From contig DAHUZE010000017.1 of the NCBI GenBank assembly GCA_027306755.1, positions 1-37,609 on the forward strand: DNA of 37,609 bases. Reading direction: 5' to 3'. Within the stretch, counting starts at the first letter, position 1, and each line of letters starts with the position of its first letter. Positions 8,431 through 16,627 of the stretch are shown here, piece after piece. The position numbers were made by a program, and so were the translations under genes. This DNA comes from Acidimicrobiaceae bacterium. GTDB taxonomy: Bacteria; Actinomycetota; Acidimicrobiia; Acidimicrobiales; RAAP-2. The notes below the pieces were generated by a model that was given only the letters and a program-made list of their open reading frames with translations, did no database searches and was not told the origin of the DNA.

Positions 8431-9138
8431 GTGGAGGGGCCGGAGCATGTCAGGCTGGGCGCCGTCATCGATCGCTACGCGTTCCATGCGCGCAAGGAGG
8501 GCTCACTCGGCGAGACGCTGTGTGCCACCTGCGTGGACGTGCTCGGCGTGCAAGGAGCCGCGGTCATGCTCCTAGCCCCCGGCGGCACGCATCGCACGCT
8601 CGGGACCTCCGACGAGGTCATGGAGAAGATCGAGGAGCTCCAGCACACCCTGGGCGAGGGTCCCTGCCTCGACGCCTACCGGCACCATGCCCCCGTTCTG
8701 GTGGCCGACCTCGCCGCCCCCGACAGTGCCAGCACCTGGATCGGGTTCACGCCTGCCGCGCTCGACGCCGGTGCGGGCGCGCTCTTCGGGTTCCCCCTCC
8801 ATGTCGGGGCAGGGCGCATCGGGGCACTCAACCTCTACGCCCGCGCCGCTGGACAACTGAGCGTGGACCAGCACCAAGACGCTCTTGTCCTCGCCGACCT
8901 GGTCACCCACGCCATCCTGGCTCTCCAGGCCGGCGCCGACGACCTCGTCGGCGAGCTGGCCGACATCGGGACCCACCAGACGCAGGTCAATCAGGCGACC
9001 GGTATGGTGGCAGCCCAGCTCGGCCTCCCCATGGCCGACGCCCTCGGGAGGCTCCGTGCCCACGCCTACGCCACCTCGCGCAGCATCTCGGAGGTCGCTG
9101 CCGAGGTGATCTCCCGCCGGCTCCGCCTGGAACCCTGA
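8431..9138 (+). CDS. GAF-ANTAR domain protein
   Basis: LGEGPCLDAYRHHAPVLVADLAAPDSASTWIGFTPAALDAGAGALFGFPL; ANTAR-like THQTQVNQATGMVAAQLGLPMADALGRLRAHAYATSRSISEVAAEVI. Confidence 0.85.
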   Translation: MEGPEHVRLGAVIDRYAFHARKEGSLGETLCATCVDVLGVQGAAVMLLAPGGTHRTLGTSDEVMEKIEELQHTLGEGPCLDAYRHHAPVLVADLAAPDSASTWIGFTPAALDAGAGALFGFPLHVGAGRIGALNLYARAAGQLSVDQHQDALVLADLVTHAILALQAGADDLVGELADIGTHQTQVNQATGMVAAQLGLPMADALGRLRAHAYATSRSISEVAAEVISRRLRLEP

Positions 9139-9145
9139 TCGGGCC

Positions 9146-9904
9146 GTGGAGATCGACACCGCTCAGCGGGAGCGGCTCCTCCTCGACACCATGGTCGAGC
9201 TGGCCGATACCCTGGTGGCCGAGTTCGATGTGGTCGCGATGCTGGACCTTCTCACCCGACGCAGTGTCCAGCTGTTCTCGTTGAGAGGAGCCGGCGCCGT
9301 CCTCGCCGACCAGCACGGCTACCTGCGGGTCATGGCGTGCTCGACCGAGCACGCCTGGTTGACCGAAGTCCTCCAAGCCCAGAACCACGACGGGCCGCTC
9401 CTCGACAGCTACCGCAGCGGGGAGCCGGTCAGCACCCCCGATCTCGAAGCCGCGTGCTCCCGGTGGCCGACGTTCTCGCCCCTTGCCATTGATGCCGGGG
9501 TCCGCAGCGTCTGCGCCTTTCCGTTGCACCTCCGCCACGCTCTGCTCGGCGCGCTCGGGTTGTTCGGTACCGAGACCTCGACGCTGAGCACCGATGACGC
9601 CCGCTGGGCCAAGGCACTCGCCGACGTGGCGAGCATCAGCGTCGCCCAGTTCGCGATCGACCAGGAACGTGATTCGCTGCCGGCCTGCATCAGCACCGCC
9701 ATGCAGAACCGGACCATCGTCGAGCAGGCACAAGGCATGCTCGCCGAGCTGCAGAGTGTCGACCTCGACGAGGCGTTCACTCTCATCCGACGCTACGCGC
9801 AAGCGCACGACCAGAGGCTGACCGACGTCGCCTACACAATCGTCACTGGCGGACTCGCGCTCCCGCAGCCAGCCTCCACCGCCGAGAGCGCGGCCGAGGA
9901 CTGA
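9146..9904 (+). CDS. GAF-ANTAR domain protein
   Basis: GAF-like N-terminus; ANTAR AMQNRTIVEQAQGMLAELQSVDLDEAFTLIRRYAQAHDQRLTDVAYTIV. Confidence 0.85.
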   Translation: MEIDTAQRERLLLDTMVELADTLVAEFDVVAMLDLLTRRSVQLFSLRGAGAVLADQHGYLRVMACSTEHAWLTEVLQAQNHDGPLLDSYRSGEPVSTPDLEAACSRWPTFSPLAIDAGVRSVCAFPLHLRHALLGALGLFGTETSTLSTDDARWAKALADVASISVAQFAIDQERDSLPACISTAMQNRTIVEQAQGMLAELQSVDLDEAFTLIRRYAQAHDQRLTDVAYTIVTGGLALPQPASTAESAAED

Positions 9905-9912
9905 GGCTCATT

Positions 9913-10566
9913 TCAGATTGACACGTCGGCCCCCGCCAGGAAGGTCGAGCTGTCGCCTGTCACAGCCACAGTGTCCGCCCGCAGCCGACGGAGCCCTCGC
10001 CGGATGCGGCCCTTGACCGTGCCCTCGGGCAGCCCGAGCTCGATCGCGACCTTGGTATAGGGCAATCCCTCGATGTAGGCCAACGCGATGGGGCGCCGTT
10101 CAGCCTCGGGAAGTCGCTGGAGCGCGTCATGGACCCAAGCCACCTGCAGTGCGGCCAAGGCCGCCCCCTCCGTGTCAACCGACGCGACGACGTGCAGTGA
10201 CCCCCGGTAGTGGGTCACCTCGCGTCGGCACCGCCTGTCCTCTGCTCGCACCAGGTCGATGCTGCGGCTCCTCGCCATCTGGCGGAGGTAGGCAAGGAGC
10301 GTGCCTCGCGCGGGATCGAAGCGGTGTGGAGCACGCCACAGGTCCTCGAACACCGCAGTAACGACGTCGGCTGACCCGGGGCCATTACCCAATATCGTGC
10401 GGGCCACGGCGTCGACCGAAGCGTGGTGGCGGGTGTGCAGCTGGGACCACGCGTCGCCGCAGTTCGGACTCGTCGCCAGTAGCGCCACCAGTACCGAGTC
10501 CGGCCGGTCAGTGAATGTGCCGCAACGCGCGGCCGCCGGCATAGCCTCAGCCACCACCGCCACCAC
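9913..10566 (-). CDS. ECF-type RNA polymerase sigma factor
   Basis: VTAVFEDLWRAPHRFDPARGTLLAYLRQMARSRSIDLVRAEDRR and ALQRLPEAERRPIALAYIEGLPYTKVAIELGLPEGTVKGRIRRGLRRLR. Confidence 0.85.
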   Translation of the reverse strand: MVAVVAEAMPAAARCGTFTDRPDSVLVALLATSPNCGDAWSQLHTRHHASVDAVARTILGNGPGSADVVTAVFEDLWRAPHRFDPARGTLLAYLRQMARSRSIDLVRAEDRRCRREVTHYRGSLHVVASVDTEGAALAALQVAWVHDALQRLPEAERRPIALAYIEGLPYTKVAIELGLPEGTVKGRIRRGLRRLRADTVAVTGDSSTFLAGADVSI

Positions 10567-10717
10567 TCAACCCGTCGACGAACACGCGCCCCCGTTCAAC
10601 CGTTCCAATGCGGAAGGCTCTTACCCTGCGCATGCCGAGCGCAACCAATATTCCGGTTCCGCGAGCCGGCTGTCGCGCCGGCACAACCACGGTCAGGCGG
10701 TCAGTGAAGTGGGGTCT

Positions 10718-11659
10718 CTATCCGGAGACCACCAGGACGCCCTTCATGAACAGGTGGATCGAGCAGTAGAACTGGTAGCTGCCGGGGGCCTTGGGCGCGT
10801 GGATGACGACCGTCTGCCCGGGATTGATGGAGCCCGTGTTGAAGCCGCCCAGCGGCACGCTGCCGGGCACCGCCGTCAGCGTGTGGGTGACCGTGTCGCT
10901 GTTCGTGACGTCGATGGTCTCTCCCGGTCGCACCCCGACGCGAGCGGGATGGAAGGCGAAGCCGGAGATGACGACGTGGGCCACCGAACCCGAGTGAGCC
11001 GGCAGAGTCGTCGAACCACCCGGTACCGCCGCCGAACCACGCGGCGCCACCGCCGAGCTCCCGGCCGGGGACCGTGCACCCGACGTGCCGATTCCGCTGA
11101 CGAGCACAACGGCGAGGAGCACAGCAGACGCCACGCCGAGCGCGAGCGGCCGTCCACGTCCGTGTCGGCGGGCGGGTCCGCGGCCGGGATCTCCTGTGGC
11201 CCGAGCGGGCCCGGCCGCCTGCTCTGGTGCGACGCGCCGGCCGAGGGACTCGAGCACCAGGGCCCCCAGGGCGACGAATGCAGCGACCTCGAGGAGCCCG
11301 GCAACGAGGCCGGCGGTGGTGGGTCGCTCGTGGAAGCCGAACACGCTGCCCACCCGGCTCGCGCCGTAGGCGGCAACCGTGCCGAGAGCGAACGCTGCAG
11401 CTGCCGCCCCCACGAGCGCAGCGAGCAACCGCAACCCCAGTCCAGCGACCACCGCCACAGCTACGGACAGCACCACGGCCGACACCACCTGGAGGAGGAA
11501 GAGCGTGCCGATCGTCGGGATGTTCCGGTAGCCCGTCAGGTAGAGGTCGAAGTGCACTCCGGCGGCACCGAGGAGCAGGCCGGCACCGAGGAAGGCGAGG
11601 GCCCGTCCGGACCAGGAATACCGAGACCGCTGCACGAACCTGTCTAGGAATAGGGCCAC
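10718..11659 (-). CDS. Multi-pass membrane protein with C-terminal cupredoxin (plastocyanin-like) domain
   Basis: Several N-terminal TM helices; C-terminal ISGFAFHPARVGVRPGETIDVTNSDTVTHTLTA...GSYQFYCSIHLFMKGVLVV with His/Cys/His/Met type 1 Cu ligand pattern. Confidence 0.8.
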   Translation of the reverse strand: MALFLDRFVQRSRYSWSGRALAFLGAGLLLGAAGVHFDLYLTGYRNIPTIGTLFLLQVVSAVVLSVAVAVVAGLGLRLLAALVGAAAAAFALGTVAAYGASRVGSVFGFHERPTTAGLVAGLLEVAAFVALGALVLESLGRRVAPEQAAGPARATGDPGRGPARRHGRGRPLALGVASAVLLAVVLVSGIGTSGARSPAGSSAVAPRGSAAVPGGSTTLPAHSGSVAHVVISGFAFHPARVGVRPGETIDVTNSDTVTHTLTAVPGSVPLGGFNTGSINPGQTVVIHAPKAPGSYQFYCSIHLFMKGVLVVSG

Positions 11660-11722
11660 GACTGTTCTCCGTTGCCGTCGCCGGCGCGGATGTCACCGAG
11701 ACCGACAGCTCATGGACGCGGT

Positions 11723-11757
11723 CGTCCCCTGCCACCGGCTGGCGGTGGCAGGGGACG
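11723..11757 (-). terminator. 15-bp perfect hairpin, likely terminator of the CHRD-like gene (no U-tract)
   Basis: cgtcccctgccaccg-gctgg-cggtggcaggggacg, 15 perfect pairs, 5-nt loop, between stop (11788) and next start (11659) on minus strand. Confidence 0.65.
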
Positions 11758-11787
11758 TGTCCGGCTCGATGGTCGATCAGCGATCGA

Positions 11788-12624
11788 TCAGCGGTTGCTG
11801 GTGTTGATCCGCCTGCGCATCACGAGGAGCCCGGCGCCGGCTACGAGCAGGCCACCGCCCACGCCGAAGAGCACGACGTCCTGGGTCCCTGCCGTCGAGC
11901 CGCCACCCGTTTGCGGGGCGCCGCTCGGGACCGAGCTCACCTGCGAGGCGACGAGCTTGCCGCAGATGGCGGGAGCGGTCGCGGCCAGGGGGAACTTTGT
12001 CGTTCCCGGGACTGTGCTCTTGAGCGTTGCCGCAGCCTTGGGAGCCGTCTTCGGTGTGAGGCCGTGGACCACGATCACCGCGTTGTTTGTCTGGATCGCC
12101 TTCATGGTTGTGGCGTTCAGTGTGATCGTGCGGCTGTATGTGAAGCTCCCCCCACTCGGCGCGATTGCGATGTTCGCGCCTGTAGGTGTGGCCTTGGTAC
12201 CGCCGGGTGTGACCGACAGCGTCGTGAGGATCCCGCCGTATGTCGGGGAGGCGTCTCCGGTGCTGATGACCCCTGTCGTTGTCTTGGTGCTTGTCGTGGG
12301 GCACACGCCCTTGGCCAGGCCGTGGATGTGCTGGACATGGGGGTACGGCTTGCCTGTGAACGTGGCACCAAGCCCGGTCACGTGCTCGGTGATGGTGGCC
12401 TTGGTGCCTGTCAGGACGAGCTTCAGTGTCCCTGATGCGCCCGTCTGGCCGTTCTTGGGCACGGGAGCGAGCGTGGCGGTGTAGGTGTGCGAGCCGCCGC
12501 TTGTGGCGGCGCCCGCGACAGGCGGTAGGGCAACCCCCAGTCCGAGCAGCGTCATCCCCGCAGCGCCGACGGCGCCGGCCGCGAGCCCAACGGCACCGGG
12601 GAGCTTCCTTCGGGTGTCCTTCAT
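11788..12624 (-). CDS. CHRD-like secreted protein with LPXTG-like cell-wall sorting tail
   Basis: Signal peptide MKDTRRKLPGAVGLAAGAVGAAGMTLLGLGVALPPVAGA; HTYTATLAPVPKNGQTGASGTLKLVLTG...PHVQHIHGLA...AVIVVHGL; C-term APQTGGGSTAGTQDVVLFGVGGGLLVAGAGLLVMRRR. Confidence 0.7.
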   Translation of the reverse strand: MKDTRRKLPGAVGLAAGAVGAAGMTLLGLGVALPPVAGAATSGGSHTYTATLAPVPKNGQTGASGTLKLVLTGTKATITEHVTGLGATFTGKPYPHVQHIHGLAKGVCPTTSTKTTTGVISTGDASPTYGGILTTLSVTPGGTKATPTGANIAIAPSGGSFTYSRTITLNATTMKAIQTNNAVIVVHGLTPKTAPKAAATLKSTVPGTTKFPLAATAPAICGKLVASQVSSVPSGAPQTGGGSTAGTQDVVLFGVGGGLLVAGAGLLVMRRRINTSNR

Positions 12625-12658
12625 CGTGAGGGGTTCCTTTCTCATTTGCGTTCCGTGT

Positions 12659-12689
12659 CCGTCCGCTGCGTGCTCTCCGTAGCGGACGG
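12659..12689. promoter_or_regulatory. Strong inverted repeat in divergent intergenic region
   Basis: CCGTCCGCT...AGCGGACGG 9-bp perfect arms, extendable to 12 pairs with one G.T, 7-nt loop. Confidence 0.5.
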
Positions 12690-12812
12690 CGGTGGCGGAT
12701 GACGGGGACGTTCGCGGGCCGATCCCGCAGGCTGTCGAGTTCGGGGGTCATCCGCCCGCTGCGGCGGCACCGGAGCATTCACAGAGCCGACGAGACGTGA
12801 AGGGGCGAGAAC

Positions 12813-13559
12813 GTGGCCGAACCCGAACATCGACGACGAGGCCCCCTGTGGCATCGGGCCCTGGGGGTGGCGGCGGCTGCGCTGCTGGTCGGAGGTGTGA
12901 GCGCGACCGCGGTTGCCGTCGCCTCACAGAAGCACGCCCCACAACCGGTCCGCTCCGCGGCGGGGACCACCGGACCGGTCCGCCGGTCGAGCCCGCCTGC
13001 GGCGAACCGCTCCGCAGCAGCTCCGGTCATCGTCGGCCCGACGTTGCCCCGCTCCCAACCGGTGTCGGTGGCGATCCCGGCTATCGGGGTCGTGTCCAAC
13101 CTCCAGGATCTCGGACTGGGGGCAACAGGGGCCATCGCCGTTCCCCAACCGGGTCCGAGCTACAACGAGGCGGCGTGGTACGACTTGTCGCCCACGCCCG
13201 GCCAGGTGGGTCCCTCGATCATCGAAGGGCACATCGACTCAGCGGCCACAGGGCCCTCGGTCTTCTTCAAGCTCGGCGCCCTCGCGCCGGGCGACACCGT
13301 TGACGTGACGCTCGCTGACGGGACGGTGGGCGTGTTCAGCGTGACCGGCGTCCGCCAGTACCCCAAGACCGCGTTCCCGACCAACGTCGTCTACGGCAAC
13401 ACCGACTTCGCCGCCCTCCACCTCATCACGTGCAGCGGGACATTCGACTACACAACGGGGCATTACCTCTCGAACACCGTCGTCTTCGCATCCCTCACCT
13501 CCTCGCACCCGGCGAGCCCGGCCACCCAGAGCACCGTGCCCGGGACGGGCGGCGCGTGA
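12813..13559 (+). CDS. Class F sortase
   Basis: IPAIGVVSNLQDLGLGATGAIAVPQP...AAWYDLSPTPGQVGPSIIEGHID...FFKLGALAPGDTVDVTLADG...LHLITCSGTFDYTTGHYLSNTVVFASL. Confidence 0.85.
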   Translation: MAEPEHRRRGPLWHRALGVAAAALLVGGVSATAVAVASQKHAPQPVRSAAGTTGPVRRSSPPAANRSAAAPVIVGPTLPRSQPVSVAIPAIGVVSNLQDLGLGATGAIAVPQPGPSYNEAAWYDLSPTPGQVGPSIIEGHIDSAATGPSVFFKLGALAPGDTVDVTLADGTVGVFSVTGVRQYPKTAFPTNVVYGNTDFAALHLITCSGTFDYTTGHYLSNTVVFASLTSSHPASPATQSTVPGTGGA

Positions 13560-14620
13560 TGGCACCCAGAGGCGTTACGCCCCTCGCCAGCGGGCGCGAA
13601 GCCGGTGGTCCCGGTCCGCTCGTCACCCGTCGGCGACTTCAGCTCGCCCTGGCGTTGCTCTGGCTGCTCGACGGGGCGCTCCAGCTCCAGCCCTTCATGT
13701 TCACGAGGGGCTTCGCCCATCACGTGATCGCTCCCTCGGCTGCTGGGCAGCCGGCGGTGGTCGCGGCTGCGGTGCACTTTTCCGCGTCGCTCATTGCGGG
13801 CCATCCGGTCTTCTGGGACGTCGTCTTTGCCACCGCCCAGCTGGCCATCGGCGCCGGCCTCTTGTTCCCGCGCACGGTCAGGGTCGCCCTCGCGGCCTCG
13901 ATCGCCTGGGCGCTCGGCGTGTGGCTCTTTGGCGAGGGTCTGGGGGGCCTCGCCTCTGGGAGCGCGACGTTCGTGACCGGGGCTCCTGGGGCCGTGATCC
14001 TCTATGCGGTGATCGGCTTGGCGGCGTGGCCCCGGCTCGGAGCGGCCGGGAGGCGCCGGCTGCTCGCCAGCAGGGGGGACCTGCGCGGCCGGGTCGTGGT
14101 GCTGGTGTCCAGGGCTGCCGACGACCGCCCGGCTCGCTGGCTGCCGGCGGCGTGGGCGGCCACGTGGATCCTCTTTGCCGTGCTCCAGGCCCTGCCTGTC
14201 AACGGCCGGGGCTCGGGCCTCGGCGCCCAGCTCGTCGCGAACGCGCCGAGCGCGCCGGGGTGGCTGGCCCACGCCGACCGCGCGCTGGGGGCCGCCCTCC
14301 ACCACCAGGGCGCCGCTCCGGTGCTCGTCCTGGTGGCGGCCGAGGTCGCGATCGGGCTCGTTGCGCTCATGCGGGGCAGCGCGCGCCGGGTGGCCGTGGC
14401 GACCGGCATCGCAGTGGCCATTGCCGTCTGGGTGCTCGGCCAGGCGTTCGGCCAGATCCCGACCGGGATGGCGACCGATCCGAACTCCGGGCTCCTCGTC
14501 GCCGTCCTGGGCTTGGCCACTCTGGGGTGTAAGGGCTCGGCACAGGCAGTTGCCGCCCGCCACCTCCGGGCGGTTCCGGCGCTCGTGACCGGCAGCACGC
14601 GGCGGGCGGAGGTGGCGTGA
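13559..14620 (+). CDS. Multi-pass integral membrane protein (DoxX-like)
   Basis: ATG overlaps sortase TGA; LALALLWLLDGALQLQPFMFTRGFAHHVIAPSAAGQP...; many TM segments. Confidence 0.65.
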   Translation: MAPRGVTPLASGREAGGPGPLVTRRRLQLALALLWLLDGALQLQPFMFTRGFAHHVIAPSAAGQPAVVAAAVHFSASLIAGHPVFWDVVFATAQLAIGAGLLFPRTVRVALAASIAWALGVWLFGEGLGGLASGSATFVTGAPGAVILYAVIGLAAWPRLGAAGRRRLLASRGDLRGRVVVLVSRAADDRPARWLPAAWAATWILFAVLQALPVNGRGSGLGAQLVANAPSAPGWLAHADRALGAALHHQGAAPVLVLVAAEVAIGLVALMRGSARRVAVATGIAVAIAVWVLGQAFGQIPTGMATDPNSGLLVAVLGLATLGCKGSAQAVAARHLRAVPALVTGSTRRAEVA

Positions 14621-15288
14621 CGGCACATGCTCCGCCCGTTGCCCGACCAAGGCCGGATTGTCGCGGGTTCGTGCCCTGGTGGCAGCATCGCGAGGTGGCT
14701 CGCGAGCGAGAAGAGCAGGACCTCCCGGGACGGCTCGCCGATCTCGGTGATGTCCAGCTCGTCGTGGCGATCGCCCGCGCCGACGACGGGGCGCTCGCCG
14801 AGCTCTACCGTCGCCATGGTCGGGCCGTGTTCGGGCTCGCCCGGCGGGTGCTCGGCGACAGCGCTGAAGCGGAGGACGTGGCGCAAGAGGTGTTCGTCCA
14901 CCTCTGGGAGCACCCCGAGCGCGTCGATCCGGCGCGCGGCTCCGTGCGGACCTACCTCCTGACCCGGACGCACTCACGTGCGGTGGACGTTGTCCGCTCC
15001 CGGGCGGCGCGGGCGCGCAGGGAGGAGCGAGACGCCCGCTCCGTCCCCCTCGTAGCCTGCGACCCCGCGAGCGAGGTATGGGAGCTGGCGCTCGGCGAGC
15101 GGATGTCGGAGGCCGTGGCGGCGCTGCCAGCCGGAGAACGCGCCGCCATCGAGCTCGCCTACTTCGGGGGCCACACCTACCGCCAGGTCGCTGTGGTGCT
15201 CAACGAGCCCGAAGGTACGGTGAAGAGCCGGATCCGCACTGGCCTCGGGCGGCTCCGAGAGGTACTGGAGGGAGTGAACCTGCCGTGA
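14617..15288 (+). CDS. ECF sigma factor (SigK-like)
   Basis: ALAELYRRHGRAVFGLARRVLGDSAEAEDVAQEVFVHLWEHPERVDPARGSVRTYL and YFGGHTYRQVAVVLNEPEGTVKSRIRTGLGRLR; GTGA overlap. Confidence 0.9.
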   Translation: MTAHAPPVARPRPDCRGFVPWWQHREVAREREEQDLPGRLADLGDVQLVVAIARADDGALAELYRRHGRAVFGLARRVLGDSAEAEDVAQEVFVHLWEHPERVDPARGSVRTYLLTRTHSRAVDVVRSRAARARREERDARSVPLVACDPASEVWELALGERMSEAVAALPAGERAAIELAYFGGHTYRQVAVVLNEPEGTVKSRIRTGLGRLREVLEGVNLP

Positions 15289-16163
15289 TCCTCGGACCCG
15301 AGCACGAAGAGATGGCCGAGCTCCTCGGGGCGTACACCCTGGACGCAGTGGAGGACGACGACGCGCGCCGCATCGAGCGGCATCTGGCCGCCTGCCCTCG
15401 ATGTCGGGCCGAGACGGACCAGCTGCGCCAGGTGGCCGCCGCCCTCGGCACCCAGGCCGGGCTCGAGGCCGGCACGCCGCCGCAGGCGGTATGGGACCGC
15501 ATCGCCGAGAGGATCGGGGCAGGAGCCGGTGCACCCTCGCGGCGAGCTGCCGGCAGCGCAGCGGCACCCTCGGGCCGAACGGCCGGCGGAGCCGCGGGCT
15601 CCTTCCGCACCACCGGCGCGGCGGCAGAACCGCTCGCGGCGCCGGCGCCCGTGGTCCGGCTCGACGACCACCGCGACCTGGCGACCGTGCGCCGCCGGAG
15701 GTGGGCCGGAGCGATCGCGAGCGTGGCGGCGGCTGCAGTCGTCGTCGCGCTGGCGGTCGGCCTCGTGCAAGCCGAAGGACGGATCAACCAGCTGCAGTCG
15801 GCCCAGGGCGCGCTGTCGGGCGGCGCGGTGCGAGCTGCGCTGGCGAGCCCCGGCCACCGGGTGGTGAGCCTGCGCACCAGCGGTGGCGCCGCGGTGGCCC
15901 GCCTGGTCCTCGACCGCAACGGGGCCGGCTACGTCGTGAGCTCGACGATGCCGGTGCTTCGCACCGGCAGGACGTACCAGCTTTGGGCCAGCATCGGGGG
16001 ACGCCCGATCTCCCTCGGGTTGCTGGGCCGGCGCCCGTCCCCGGGTGCAGCCTTCAGCTTGGGCGGCGGAGCGACCGGGGCACGCGAGCTCATGGTGACG
16101 GTCGAGCCCGCCGGAGGGGTCGTGGCCCCCGGCCAGACCCCCATCGCAACCGGATTGCTGTGA
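15285..16163 (+). CDS. RskA-type anti-sigma factor
   Basis: ZAS motif RRIERHLAACPRCRAE, one TM helix, RskA-like C-terminus TYQLWASIGGRPISLGLLG; GTGA overlap with sigma gene. Confidence 0.88.
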   Translation: MILGPEHEEMAELLGAYTLDAVEDDDARRIERHLAACPRCRAETDQLRQVAAALGTQAGLEAGTPPQAVWDRIAERIGAGAGAPSRRAAGSAAAPSGRTAGGAAGSFRTTGAAAEPLAAPAPVVRLDDHRDLATVRRRRWAGAIASVAAAAVVVALAVGLVQAEGRINQLQSAQGALSGGAVRAALASPGHRVVSLRTSGGAAVARLVLDRNGAGYVVSSTMPVLRTGRTYQLWASIGGRPISLGLLGRRPSPGAAFSLGGGATGARELMVTVEPAGGVVAPGQTPIATGLL

Positions 16164-16172
16164 TCCAGCCTT

Positions 16173-16231
16173 CTAAGGTAGCGGTGGCCTGGGAGAATAG
16201 GTATCGCTTCCGATGCGGAGGACTACCTTAG
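16173..16231 (+). other. Candidate structured RNA/cis element: 9-bp inverted repeat enclosing an inner hairpin
   Basis: CTAAGGTAG (16173-16181) and CTACCTTAG (16223-16231); inner GTATCG-CTTC-CGATGC stem-loop. Confidence 0.4.
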
Positions 16232-16261
16232 GGGCGCATGCTTGCTCCGTAGCCGAGAGGG

Positions 16262-16528
16262 ATGGCAGGAGTGAGAATGATGCGACCCACGTCCGAAGCA
16301 TTTTTGCGAGCAGAGTTGGCGTACCGGCAGGTGCAGCTTCCGGCTGCGGCCGGGGGTTCGCGGCGCCGCCGTCGGGTGTTCGGGGGGCGCCGGAGCCGGT
16401 ACGAAGCGGCCACCGCTGCGACGGCCCCGTCGTGTGCGGAGATGCCGGCTCGCCGCGCCGCCGCTCCCGGCGCCGGGGCGGCCATCCACGATCTGCCCGC
16501 CGCCTGCCGCCCCAACGCGGCCGCCTGA
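16262..16528 (+). CDS. Small hypothetical protein
   Basis: 88 aa ORF (MAGVRMMRPTSEAFLRAELAYRQVQLPAAAG...), upstream of LuxR-type gene; coding status uncertain. Confidence 0.3.
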   Translation: MAGVRMMRPTSEAFLRAELAYRQVQLPAAAGGSRRRRRVFGGRRSRYEAATAATAPSCAEMPARRAAAPGAGAAIHDLPAACRPNAAA

Positions 16529-16627
16529 CAGCCTGACCGCTGCCCCACCGCGCCCACCGCGCCCACCGCGCCCGCCTGACCGCCGCCCGTCCGACCCAGT
16601 CGCAATCGGGTCCGTCATGATGGTGCC

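Noticed and set aside
16173-16183. CTAAGGTAGCG matches the core of 23S rRNA/I-CeuI site
   Set aside because: Only 11 nt match; flanks do not match rRNA, so considered coincidence.
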